DNA from: an uncultured Candidatus Pelagibacter sp.
GTDB taxonomy: Bacteria > Pseudomonadota > Alphaproteobacteria > Pelagibacterales > Pelagibacteraceae
Direction of reading: 5' to 3'
DNA: 10,610 nt
NCBI GenBank assembly: GCA_905612385.1
Contig: CAJQRR010000035.1
Coordinates: 1-10,610 of the forward strand
How positions within the stretch are numbered: position 1 is the first letter of the stretch; the number at the start of each line of letters is the position of its first letter. The position numbers were made by a program, and so were the translations under genes. This document shows positions 1 to 7,609 of the stretch, in pieces. Under the pieces are notes generated by a model that saw only the letters and a list, made by a program, of their open reading frames with translations, was not told the DNA's origin and did no database searches.

Positions 1-2
1 CA

Positions 3-908
3 TTAGAATGTGAAGTTGTAATGTTAGGAGCTGTTGGTGGTCCTAAGTGGGATAATTTAGATTTTTCAAAAAAACCTGAAAGAGCATTATTAAAATTAAG
101 AAAAGAATTAAAATTATTTGCAAACCTAAGACCAGCAATTTGCTTTGAACAATTAGTGGATGCCTCAACTCTAAAACCAGAAATTGTTTCAGGTTTAGAT
201 ATAATGATAGTTAGAGAATTAACTGGTGGAATTTACTTTGGAGAGCCAAGAGGAATTAAACCAATAGAAAATGGTGAAAGAAAAGGTGTTAATACTCATA
301 CATATACGACTAGCGAGATAGTTAGAGTAGCAAAAGTAGCCTTTGATTTAGCTAAAAAAAGATCAAATAAAGTTACATCATGTGAAAAATCAAATGTAAT
401 GGAGGCAGGACAACTTTGGAGAGAAGAGGTTCAAGAGCTTCATGATAAAGAATATAAGGATGTAGAATTAAGCCATATGCTTGCTGATAATTGTGCAATG
501 CAATTATTAAAAAATCCGAAGCAGTTTGATGTAATTGTTACCGATAACTTGTTTGGAGACATGCTTTCTGACCAAGCTTCAATGTTAACAGGATCTTTAG
601 GTCTATTACCTTCAGCGTCTCTAGGTGCAAAAAATAAAGATGGAGAGATGAGAGCAATGTATGAACCTATTCATGGATCAGCACCAGATATAGCTGGCCA
701 AGGAATTGCAAACCCGATTGCATCAATTTTAAGTTTTGCAATGGCATTAAGATATTCATTAGACCTAGATAATGAGGCTGATGCTTTAGAAAAAGCTGTT
801 CAAGACGTTTTAAATGATGGTCTTAGAACTAAAGATATAATTTCTGAAGGTATGAAAGAAGTATCAACATCAGTAATGGGTGATGCAATAATTTCAAAAT
901 TGCAATAA
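3..908 (+). CDS. leuB: 3-isopropylmalate dehydrogenase, 5'-truncated by window edge
   Basis: LeuB oxidises and decarboxylates (2R,3S)-3-isopropylmalate to 2-oxoisocaproate with NAD+ in cytosolic leucine biosynthesis. The frame is open to the left edge: codons from position 3 read LECEVV before the ATG at 21, and that ATG sits inside the family's AVGGPKWD region, so it is not the real start. About 300 codons are present; LeuB is usually about 360 residues, so roughly the first 65-70 are missing. Family residues visible include the two arginines of the LRKEL...FANLRP stretch, VREL...GIYFGEPRG, the lysine of EKSNVME, the aspartate of ADNCAMQL, the metal-site aspartates of [11 protein letters not shown], and the C-terminal [15 protein letters not shown] nucleotide-binding loop. 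No frameshift is seen. dmdC follows after 26 bases with no terminator hairpin between. Related isocitrate and tartrate dehydrogenases are less likely because the AVGGPKWD and FANLRP segments are typical of LeuB. Confidence 0.95.
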   Translation, partial: LECEVVMLGAVGGPKWDNLDFSKKPERALLKLRKELKLFANLRPAICFEQLVDASTLKPEIVSGLDIMIVRELTGGIYFGEPRGIKPIENGERKGVNTHTYTTSEIVRVAKVAFDLAKKRSNKVTSCEKSNVMEAGQLWREEVQELHDKEYKDVELSHMLADNCAMQLLKNPKQFDVIVTDNLFGDMLSDQASMLTGSLGLLPSASLGAKNKDGEMRAMYEPIHGSAPDIAGQGIANPIASILSFAMALRYSLDLDNEADALEKAVQDVLNDGLRTKDIISEGMKEVSTSVMGDAIISKLQ

Positions 909-934
909 TTAAAAATTTATTCTAGAGTTCAGTA

Positions 935-2698
935 ATGCCAAATTACACAGCACCAGTTGAAGATATGATGTTTCTTTTTGATAAGTTGAGAAACAATAAA
1001 AATTATAATGAAATCGAAAAATACAAAGAGGTTAACTCAGAATTAGTAAAAGATATATTAGTTGAAGCAGCTAAAATTAATGAGAATCTAATTTTACCAT
1101 TAGCAAAATCAGGTGATGAAAATCCGTCAGTCTTAGAGAATGGAGTAGTTAGAACACCTCCTGGATACAAGGAGGCTTATACAAAATATATTGAGGATGG
1201 ATGGACTTCACTTTCTTGTGACCCAAAATATGGAGGTCAAGGAATGCCAAAAACAGTAAGTGCTTTTTTTGATGAAATGCTTTCTTCTGCAAGTCTATCA
1301 TTTAAGCTTTATAGTGAATTAAGTATTGGTGCTTATAATTGTATAAAGCATCATGCAACAGATGTGATAAAAGATAAATATCTTCCAAAAATAGTAGAAG
1401 GTAAGTGGAGTGGCACTATGTGTCTTACAGAACCAGTGTGTGGAACTGATTTAGGTTTATTAAAAACAAAAGCAGAAGAGCAACCTGATGGAACTTATAA
1501 AATCAGTGGTCAAAAAATTTTTATTACCTCAGGTGACCAAGATCTTACAGAAAACATTATTCACTTAGTGATAGCAAGAGCCACAGATTCTCCTGTTGGA
1601 ACCAAAGGTATTAGTTTGTTTTTAGTTCCCAAATTTATAGTTAATGAAGATAGCTCTATAGGTTCAAGAAATGGAGTTTCTACAGGTTCAATAGAAAGTA
1701 AAATGGGTATTAAAGGATCAGCAACTTGTGTCTTAAATTTTGATGGCGCAACTGGTTATATGATTGGACCAAAAAATAAGGGTTTAAGCTCAATGTTTAC
1801 TATGATGAACCTAGAGAGGATAGTTGTTGGAATACAAGGCCTAGGAATTTCTGAAATAGCTTATCAAAATTCACTAAGCTATGCACAAGAGCGAAAACAA
1901 GGAAAAACAAATTATAGTAAATCTGAAAATGGAGCAGACTATATCATTGAACATGCAGACATTAGAAAGTCTCTGCTTAATATGAAATCTATTATTGAAG
2001 GAGAGAGAGCATTATGTTTTTGGCTATCACAACAAACAGAAGTTAGCCTTTATCACCCAGATGAAAAAGTAAAACAAGAGGCGTCTGACCTTGTTTCCTT
2101 AATGACACCAGTTGTTAAAACAATGTTTACAGATATGGGTATGGAAATAACCAGTGATGCAATGCAGATTCATGGTGGTTATGGATATACAAAAGACCAA
2201 GGAATAGAGCAATTATATAGAGATAATAGAATTACTCCAATATATGAAGGAACAAATTCAGTTCAAGCAGCAGATTTAGTTTTTAGAAAACTAGTAAATA
2301 AAAATGGTGATATAATTAATAAATATTTGGAATTGGTCAAGAATGATTGCAACATTGAAAATGAAAAATTAAAACCCTTCATAGAAGAATTAAAAATACA
2401 CTTAGAAATTTTATCTAAATTTACTACCTGGATTAAAGAAAAAACACAAAGCTCAAAAGATGACGCAAGTGCAGCATGTAATGACTATTTAAAAGCATTA
2501 GGCTTTGTATCTATAGCTCATGCATGGATAAAAGTTTTAGAGGTAAGTTTTAAAGATTACGAACAAAATAAAATTTTTTATAATGATAAAATACAAACTG
2601 CAAATTTTTATTTCAAAAGAGTTTTACCAAGAGCTGAAAGTCATTTTAAAACTGCCACATCAGGAAGTGATTACATAATGAATTTTAAATTCAATTAA
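935..2698 (+). CDS. dmdC: DmdC, 3-methylmercaptopropionyl-CoA dehydrogenase (acyl-CoA dehydrogenase family)
   Basis: DmdC is an FAD enzyme that oxidises 3-methylmercaptopropionyl-CoA to methylthioacryloyl-CoA, the third step of DMSP demethylation; electrons normally pass to ETF, which is not encoded here. At 587 residues it has the long form typical of DmdC rather than the ~380-residue short-chain dehydrogenases. The acyl-CoA dehydrogenase signature TEPVCGTD is at residues 165-172, followed by KISGQKIFITSG. The late IHGGYGYTKDQGIEQLYRD segment precedes IYEGTN, whose Glu438 is the expected catalytic base. The N-terminus MPNYTAPVEDMMF resembles the conserved start of this subfamily, which supports the ATG at 935; only a weak AGAG lies 7 bases upstream. 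The next gene is dmdB, 1 base away. Long-chain FadE-like paralogues share this architecture, so specificity rests mainly on the dmdB/dmdA context. Confidence 0.9.
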   Translation: MPNYTAPVEDMMFLFDKLRNNKNYNEIEKYKEVNSELVKDILVEAAKINENLILPLAKSGDENPSVLENGVVRTPPGYKEAYTKYIEDGWTSLSCDPKYGGQGMPKTVSAFFDEMLSSASLSFKLYSELSIGAYNCIKHHATDVIKDKYLPKIVEGKWSGTMCLTEPVCGTDLGLLKTKAEEQPDGTYKISGQKIFITSGDQDLTENIIHLVIARATDSPVGTKGISLFLVPKFIVNEDSSIGSRNGVSTGSIESKMGIKGSATCVLNFDGATGYMIGPKNKGLSSMFTMMNLERIVVGIQGLGISEIAYQNSLSYAQERKQGKTNYSKSENGADYIIEHADIRKSLLNMKSIIEGERALCFWLSQQTEVSLYHPDEKVKQEASDLVSLMTPVVKTMFTDMGMEITSDAMQIHGGYGYTKDQGIEQLYRDNRITPIYEGTNSVQAADLVFRKLVNKNGDIINKYLELVKNDCNIENEKLKPFIEELKIHLEILSKFTTWIKEKTQSSKDDASAACNDYLKALGFVSIAHAWIKVLEVSFKDYEQNKIFYNDKIQTANFYFKRVLPRAESHFKTATSGSDYIMNFKFN

Positions 2699-2699
2699 C

Positions 2700-4328
2700 A
2701 TGAGTCATTACGATACAGATTTAGATAAAAATAAGGCTAACTATGTTCCTCTATCTCCTTTAACATTTTTAGAAAGGACTAAAGATATATATCCAAACTA
2801 TGAAGCATTAGTTTATGAAAGTAGATCTTATACTTGGAAAGAGGTTTATAAAAGATGTGTTAAGTTTGCTAGCGCATTAGACAAGCTAGGTGTAAAAACT
2901 GGAGACACAGTTTCTATAATGGCTTTCAATACCCCTGAAATTTTTGAAGCTCATTATTCAATACCAATGGTGGGAGCTGTAATTAATGCAATTAATACAA
3001 GACTAGATCCAAATACAATAAGTTATATTTTACAGCATAGTGATGCAAAAGTTTTAATTGTAGATAGACAATTTCATGATGTAATCGAGAAAGCTTTAAA
3101 AAATGTTAAAAATAAAATTACAATTATTGATATTGACGACCAAGACATAGACACAAGTTCTTTCAAAAAAATAGGAGAACATGAGTATGAAAATTTCTTA
3201 AATACAGGTGATGAAAATTATGAATGGAAAAAGCCTAAAGATGAGTGGGAGGCAATCTCATTAGGGTACACATCTGGAACAACTGGAAAACCAAAAGGAG
3301 TAGTTTATCATCACAGGGGTGCATATTTAATGGCAACAGGAAGTGTAACAGCTTGGAACATGCCTAATAGACTAAATTTTTTATGCGTTGTACCAATGTT
3401 TCATTGTAACGGTTGGTGCTATCCTTGGACACTGGCGATGCTGCATTCAAGGGTAATTTGTTTAAGAAACATTGATGTGAAAAAGATGTTTGAATTAATT
3501 GATAAATATGAAGTAACCCATTTTGGTGGAGCACCAATAGTATTAAATATGATTGTTAATGCTCCAAAAGAGGATCAAAAAGCTTTAAAAAGAAAAGTAA
3601 ATGTTTTAACTGCGGGCGCACCCCCACCAAGTATTATCTTTGAAAAAATGGAAAACCTTGGCTTTGAAGTGATGCATGTTTATGGATTAACCGAAACTTA
3701 TGGTCATATGTTGCAGTGTGCATGGAACGAAGATTGGAATACTTTAGAAAAAGATAAAAAAAATGAAATTAAAGCAAGACAAGGTGTTAGATATCCTAAT
3801 ACTGAAGGTGCAGTTGTTATGAATCCTGAAACTATGAAGCAAGTTCCTAAAGATGGAAAAACCATGGGTGAAATTATGATTAGGGGAAACATTGTAATGA
3901 AGGGTTATTATAAAGATAAAGAAGAAACAGAAAAGTCAATGGCTGGTGGATGGTTTCACTCAGGAGATCTAGCGGTTATGCATCCAGATGGATATATTAA
4001 AATTCAAGATAGATCTAAAGATATAATAATTTCAGGTGGTGAAAATATTTCTTCGATTGAAATAGAAAATGCAATAGCAAATCATCCATCGGTATCTTTG
4101 GCTGCGGTTGTTGCTAAGCCAGATGAAAAGTGGGGAGAAACACCTTGTGCTTTTGTTGAGTTAATTAAGGATAAGTCTGCAGAAGAAAAAGATATCATAG
4201 ATTTCTGTAGAGAAACTTTAGCAGGATTTAAACTTCCAAAAAAAGTTATATTTTGTGAGTTACCAAAGACATCAACTGGAAAAATACAAAAATTTGAGCT
4301 TAGAAAAAAATTAAAGGACCTAAGTTGA
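2700..4328 (+). CDS. dmdB: DmdB, 3-methylmercaptopropionate-CoA ligase (AMP-forming)
   Basis: DmdB activates MMPA with ATP and CoA to give MMPA-CoA, AMP and PPi, the second step of DMSP demethylation, in the cytosol. It is a 542-residue member of the ANL adenylating superfamily, the usual size for DmdB. Core motifs in order: phosphate loop YTSGTTGKPKG (190-200), the VYGLTETYG adenine-site motif (327-335), WFHSGDL with Asp423 expected at the ribose hydroxyls, the hinge region IQDRSKDIIISGGENIS, and the C-terminal TSTGKIQK, where Lys528 is the expected adenylation lysine. The VVPMFHCNGWCYPW segment is typical of medium/short acyl ligases of this group. The ATG lies 1 base after the dmdC stop with no clear Shine-Dalgarno, suggesting re-initiation by ribosomes finishing dmdC. 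The last 4 bases overlap the hydrolase start (TTGA). Sequence alone cannot exclude other short or medium acyl substrates; the neighbours make MMPA the best call. Confidence 0.9.
   Translation: MSHYDTDLDKNKANYVPLSPLTFLERTKDIYPNYEALVYESRSYTWKEVYKRCVKFASALDKLGVKTGDTVSIMAFNTPEIFEAHYSIPMVGAVINAINTRLDPNTISYILQHSDAKVLIVDRQFHDVIEKALKNVKNKITIIDIDDQDIDTSSFKKIGEHEYENFLNTGDENYEWKKPKDEWEAISLGYTSGTTGKPKGVVYHHRGAYLMATGSVTAWNMPNRLNFLCVVPMFHCNGWCYPWTLAMLHSRVICLRNIDVKKMFELIDKYEVTHFGGAPIVLNMIVNAPKEDQKALKRKVNVLTAGAPPPSIIFEKMENLGFEVMHVYGLTETYGHMLQCAWNEDWNTLEKDKKNEIKARQGVRYPNTEGAVVMNPETMKQVPKDGKTMGEIMIRGNIVMKGYYKDKEETEKSMAGGWFHSGDLAVMHPDGYIKIQDRSKDIIISGGENISSIEIENAIANHPSVSLAAVVAKPDEKWGETPCAFVELIKDKSAEEKDIIDFCRETLAGFKLPKKVIFCELPKTSTGKIQKFELRKKLKDLS
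4313..4318 (+). promoter_or_regulatory. Shine-Dalgarno AAAGGA for the TTG-started hydrolase
   Basis: AAAGGA lies inside the last codons of dmdB, 6 bases before the TTG at 4325. It decides the start of the hydrolase gene: there is no in-frame ATG near the N-terminus, the hydrophobic first strand begins immediately, and the TTG overlaps the dmdB stop as TTGA. Most other starts in the window lack so clear a ribosome-binding site. Confidence 0.6.
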
Positions 4329-5101
4329 TTCTTGAAATAGATGATAAAAAAGTTTTTGTTTCAGATGCAGGTCAAGGTATAGATAAAGATAAAGATACTA
4401 TAGTTTTACTTCATGGAAGTGGCCTTTCTCATATTGTTTGGTCTTTAACAGAACAATATTTATCAAATCAAAACTATAATGTTCTAGCAATTGATTTACC
4501 AGGGCATGGAAATTCTGAAGGTAAAAGTTTGAGATCAATAGAGGAAATTTCTGATTGGTTAGAAAAAGTTTTTAATAAACTTAACATTTCTAAGATAACA
4601 ATAATTGGACACTCACAAGGATGCTTGGAGGCACTTGAATATTTTTTTAAATACCCAAAAAAAGTTAAAAACTTAGTATTTGTTGGTGGATCATACAGAA
4701 TGCCAGTTAATCAAGACTTAATTGATCTTGCTGAAGATGGAGACAATCAAGCAATTAAACTGATGATGAAATGGAGTTACGAGAACTCTAAAAAATTTAT
4801 TGGAGGCAATCCTGTAAAAAAAATTATTAATTCTTCAAGAGATATTAGGGAAATTTTAGCTATTGATCTTGTAGCTTGTAATAATTATAAAAATGGATCT
4901 GAAGCTCTAAAGTCAATTAATTGCCCTACATTATTTATTTTTGGTGAGTTAGATAAGATGGTTAGCCTTGAAAAAGGCAAGAAATTCGCTGAACTTATTC
5001 CTAATTCAAAAATACATACAATAAAAGATTGTGGGCATATGATTATGTTTGAAAAAGCTTTTGAAATGAGAGAAAAGATCTCTGAATTTCTAAAAAAATG
5101 A
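4325..5101 (+). CDS. alpha/beta-fold hydrolase of the DMSP demethylation cluster, substrate unknown
   Basis: A 258-residue cytosolic alpha/beta hydrolase with no signal peptide and an apparently intact catalytic machinery. Visible elements: oxyanion-hole HGSG (30-33), the DLPGHGNS turn (56-63), nucleophile elbow GHSQG with Ser97, Asp210 in GELDKMV, and His238 in the C-terminal DCGHMIMFE segment. Residues about 120-185 form the variable cap that would set the substrate. Start is TTG, chosen because of the TTGA overlap with the dmdB stop and the AAAGGA 6 bases upstream. The gene ends in ATGA, overlapping the dmdA start. This double overlap ties its expression to dmdB and dmdA. The family includes esterases, thioesterases, C-C hydrolases and dehalogenases, so the chemistry cannot be read from the motifs. 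Inference only: it may act on a CoA thioester or other intermediate of DMSP breakdown, since no crotonase-type DmdD gene is present here. Confidence 0.85.
   Translation: MILEIDDKKVFVSDAGQGIDKDKDTIVLLHGSGLSHIVWSLTEQYLSNQNYNVLAIDLPGHGNSEGKSLRSIEEISDWLEKVFNKLNISKITIIGHSQGCLEALEYFFKYPKKVKNLVFVGGSYRMPVNQDLIDLAEDGDNQAIKLMMKWSYENSKKFIGGNPVKKIINSSRDIREILAIDLVACNNYKNGSEALKSINCPTLFIFGELDKMVSLEKGKKFAELIPNSKIHTIKDCGHMIMFEKAFEMREKISEFLKK
5092..5098 (+). other. possible -1 slippery heptamer A-AAA-AAA at the hydrolase/dmdA junction
   Basis: Seven A residues cover the last base of Leu256 and the Lys257-Lys258 codons of the hydrolase, read as A AAA AAA in its frame and directly followed by the TGA stop. A -1 slip there would place the ribosome on the ATG of dmdA in frame. 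The pattern is seen directly; function is unproven, and A-runs are common in such A+T-rich DNA. Confidence 0.3.
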
Positions 5102-6207
5102 CAAATTTTTCAATTGCAAAATCTAGAAGACTAAGAAGTACTCCGTATACCTCAAGAATAGAGAAACAGGGAGTTACAGCATATACAATTTATAATCACA
5201 TGTTGTTACCTGCTGCTTTTGGATCAATAGAAAATAGTTACAAACATTTAAAAGAGCATGTTCAAGTATGGGATGTTGCTGCAGAAAGACAAGTAGAGAT
5301 TTCCGGAAAAGATTCTGCAGAATTAGTACAATTGATGACATGTAGAGATTTATCAAAATCTAAAATTGGGAGATGTTATTATTGTCCAATAATAGATGAA
5401 AATGGAAACCTTGTTAATGATCCAGTTGTTCTAAAGCTGGATGAAAATAGATGGTGGCTATCAATAGCAGACTCAGATGTAATATTTTTTGCCAAAGGTT
5501 TAGCATCTGGACATAAATTTGATGTTAAAATTATAGAACCAGTAGTGGATATAATGGCAATACAGGGTCCGAAATCATTTGCATTAATGGAAAAAGTCTT
5601 TGGAAAAAAAATTACTGAACTAAAATTCTTTGGATTTGATTATTTCGATTTTGATGGAACTAAACATTTAATAGCAAGGTCAGGATGGTCTAAGCAAGGT
5701 GGATATGAAGTTTATGTTCAAAATACAGAGTCAGGACAAAAATTATATGACTACCTTTTTGAAGTTGGAAAAGAATTTAATGTAGGACCTGGGTGTCCAA
5801 ACTTAATAGAGAGAATTGAGAGTGCATTACTATCTTATGGAAATGATTTTGATAACAGTGATAATCCATTTGAATGTGGTTTTGATCAATATGTTAGTTT
5901 GGATAGTGATATAAATTTTTTAGGAAAAGATAAATTAAAAGAAGTTAAATCAAAAGGAGCCCAAAAGAAGTTAATGGGTATTAAAATTGATATAAAAGAA
6001 ATTAGCCTCACAGGATCAAAAAATTTATATGATGAGAAAAATAATATAATTGGCGAATTAAGGTCATCTTGTTATTCACCTCATTTTCAAATGGTTATTG
6101 GAATAGCAATGATCCAGAAGTCCCACTGGGAAGTATCTCAAACCTTTAAAATTCAAATAAATGATAACACTTTTAGTGGAAAAGTTTGTGATTTACCCTT
6201 CATCTAG
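5098..6207 (+). CDS. dmdA: DmdA, tetrahydrofolate-dependent dimethylsulfoniopropionate demethylase
   Basis: DmdA transfers one methyl group from DMSP to tetrahydrofolate, giving MMPA and 5-methyl-THF, the committing step that directs DMSP sulfur to methanethiol rather than to DMS. At 369 residues it matches the length known for the Pelagibacter enzyme, which has the fold of the glycine-cleavage T-protein. The N-terminus ([12 protein letters not shown], then [12 protein letters not shown]) and [15 protein letters not shown] are typical of DmdA and unlike Gcv[15 protein letters not shown] around residues 194-207, with Glu204 and Tyr206, occupies the place of the RTGYTGEDGFE folate-site motif of GcvT. 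The ATG overlaps the hydrolase stop by 4 bases (ATGA) and has no clear Shine-Dalgarno; translation is probably coupled. A general GcvT-like aminomethyltransferase is the alternative, made unlikely by the N-terminal signature and by dmdB and dmdC alongside. Confidence 0.96.
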   Translation: MTNFSIAKSRRLRSTPYTSRIEKQGVTAYTIYNHMLLPAAFGSIENSYKHLKEHVQVWDVAAERQVEISGKDSAELVQLMTCRDLSKSKIGRCYYCPIIDENGNLVNDPVVLKLDENRWWLSIADSDVIFFAKGLASGHKFDVKIIEPVVDIMAIQGPKSFALMEKVFGKKITELKFFGFDYFDFDGTKHLIARSGWSKQGGYEVYVQNTESGQKLYDYLFEVGKEFNVGPGCPNLIERIESALLSYGNDFDNSDNPFECGFDQYVSLDSDINFLGKDKLKEVKSKGAQKKLMGIKIDIKEISLTGSKNLYDEKNNIIGELRSSCYSPHFQMVIGIAMIQKSHWEVSQTFKIQINDNTFSGKVCDLPFI

Positions 6208-6227
6208 TATAAAAGCCTAATAACATC

Positions 6228-7235
6228 ATGAATATAGCAATTGTAGGAGCCACAGGTAACGTTGGAAGAAAAATTCTCGAAGTTCTAGAGAGAAAAAAAT
6301 TTCCTATAAAGGAACTATTTTTAGTCGCCTCACCAAGAAGTGCTGGTCAAAAAATAAATTTTAGTGGCAAAGAGCATGAGGTCTTTAACCTTGAAACATT
6401 TGATTTTTCAAAAATTAAAATTACTTTCTTTGCAGCAGGTGGAAAAATTTCAGAGCAATATGCTTTAAAAGCAGCAAAGCACTCAATAGTTATAGATAAT
6501 TCTAGTTTTTTTAGAATGGATCCTGATGTGCCATTAATTGTTCCACAGGTAAATCCAGAAGCAATTAAGAGTATGAAAAAAAATATAATTGCTAACCCTA
6601 ATTGCTCAACAGCTCAGTTAGTAATTGTCCTTAAACCGCTACATGACTTATTCAATATTGTACGAATAGTTGTTTCGACATATCAGTCTGTTTCAGGTGG
6701 TGGCAAAAACCCTATGGATGAACTAATAGAACAAACTAAATTATCCCTAGAAAATAAAGAAATTAAACCTAGAAATTTTACTAAACAAATTGCTTTTAAC
6801 GCCATTCCTCACATCGATGTTTTTGCAGATGATGGTTACACTAAAGAAGAATTAAAAATGACTAATGAAACTAAAAAAATTCTTGGTGACAAAATAGAAT
6901 TAACAGCAACATGTGTAAGAGTTCCTGTTATGGTTTCTCATGCGGAGTCAGTAAATATTCAATTTGAAAAATCATTTTCTTTAGAAAAAGTTAGAGACAC
7001 TCTGAGTAAAGCAGATGGCTGTAAAGTTTATGATAAAAGAGAAGATGGAGGATATAGCACTCCAATTGAAGTAGAAGGCAGAGACGAAACTTATATTTCA
7101 AGAATAAGAGAAGATAAAACTAACAAGAATTCATTAAACCTATGGATTGTTTCTGATAATTTACTAAGAGGAGCGGCATTGAATGCTGTTGAAATTGCAG
7201 AAACTTTAATTAAAAATAATCTTAATGAAAAATAA
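6228..7235 (+). CDS. asd: aspartate-semialdehyde dehydrogenase
   Basis: Asd reduces 4-aspartyl phosphate to aspartate semialdehyde with NADPH, the branch-point step toward lysine/diaminopimelate, threonine and methionine. The protein has 335 residues, the normal size. The Rossmann NADP loop IVGATGNVG opens the N-terminus; FFAAGG, IDNSSFFRMD and PLIVPQVN follow in the expected order. The catalytic cysteine is Cys126 in NPNCSTAQ, then VSTYQSVSGGGK, and the RVPVMVSH segment carries Arg231 and His238 of the substrate site. The start is 20 bases after dmdA with no strong ribosome-binding site, and the last 11 bases overlap sdhC. Family members with a short internal helical insert belong to the Gram-positive-like class; I did not try to assign the subclass. 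Nothing appears broken. It may be co-transcribed with dmdA, as no terminator separates them. Confidence 0.96.
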   Translation: MNIAIVGATGNVGRKILEVLERKKFPIKELFLVASPRSAGQKINFSGKEHEVFNLETFDFSKIKITFFAAGGKISEQYALKAAKHSIVIDNSSFFRMDPDVPLIVPQVNPEAIKSMKKNIIANPNCSTAQLVIVLKPLHDLFNIVRIVVSTYQSVSGGGKNPMDELIEQTKLSLENKEIKPRNFTKQIAFNAIPHIDVFADDGYTKEELKMTNETKKILGDKIELTATCVRVPVMVSHAESVNIQFEKSFSLEKVRDTLSKADGCKVYDKREDGGYSTPIEVEGRDETYISRIREDKTNKNSLNLWIVSDNLLRGAALNAVEIAETLIKNNLNEK

Positions 7236-7608
7236 TAATCCTTTATCACCACATATTCAGATCTACAGATGGCACATATCTTCTTTAGTATCTATTTCAC
7301 ATAGAATTACAGGAATAATAAATATAGCCGCTATAACAATAATTTGTTTTTGGATTGCATCCTTACTACTAGGTGAAAATAGTTATGAGTTTACTAGGGT
7401 ATTTTTAAATTCTATTTTAGGAAAATTCATAATTTTAGGTTTAACATGGTCATTTAGTTTCCATATATTAAGTGAAATAAGACATTTAATTATGGATCTA
7501 GGATATGGGTTTGAACTAAAAGTAACAAAGATAACAGGATTAATCGTGATCATTGGTTCTTTTTTTTTAACAATTTTAATTTATTTAATTGGAAAGCAAT
7601 TTATTTAG
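7225..7608 (+). CDS. sdhC: succinate dehydrogenase cytochrome b556 subunit (SdhC)
   Basis: SdhC is one of the two membrane anchors of complex II; it binds heme b and helps form the ubiquinone site. The 127-residue protein starts with PLSPHIQIYRW, the typical alphaproteobacterial SdhC opening. SISHRITG follows: Ser23 and Arg27 correspond to the quinone-site Ser and Arg of the Escherichia coli subunit. Three membrane segments are visible at about 23-50, 62-88 and 103-124. The second holds HILSEIRHLIMDLGYG, where His80 is the expected axial heme ligand and Arg86/His87 the conserved following pair. The ATG lies 11 bases inside asd; sdhD begins 1 base after the stop. A nine-T run at 7560-7568 encodes part of the third helix without breaking the frame. 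Confidence 0.93.
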   Translation: MKNNNPLSPHIQIYRWHISSLVSISHRITGIINIAAITIICFWIASLLLGENSYEFTRVFLNSILGKFIILGLTWSFSFHILSEIRHLIMDLGYGFELKVTKITGLIVIIGSFFLTILIYLIGKQFI

Positions 7609-7609
7609 T

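Noticed and set aside
21..23. ATG at 21 as the start of leuB
   Set aside because: The frame stays open to the left edge and the residues around this ATG belong to the interior AVGGPKWD region of LeuB, so the gene begins outside the window.
900..928. Possible promoter before dmdC (TTGCAA at 900-905, TAGAGT at 923-928, 17-base spacer)
   Set aside because: Each hexamer matches the consensus in only four of six positions, which is expected by chance in this base composition. It would also imply a nearly leaderless transcript, which cannot be judged here.
909..934. Terminator or regulatory RNA between leuB and dmdC
   Set aside because: Only 26 A+T-rich bases with no G+C stem are present.
3704..3892. 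62-residue open frame on the - strand
   Set aside because: It is fully antisense to the conserved adenylation domain of dmdB and has no recognisable motif or start signal.
5174..5356. 60-residue open frame on the - strand
   Set aside because: It lies antisense to the conserved N-terminal part of dmdA; it looks like a by-product of A+T-rich coding sequence.
7560..7568. Nine-T run in sdhC as a phase-variable tract or frameshift
   Set aside because: The frame continues correctly through the third membrane helix, and long T-runs are common in hydrophobic segments of A+T-rich genomes.
7589..7609. TTG at 7589 as the start of sdhD
   Set aside because: It would lie inside sdhC and add seven residues not typical of SdhD; the ATG at 7610, 1 base past the sdhC stop, fits better.
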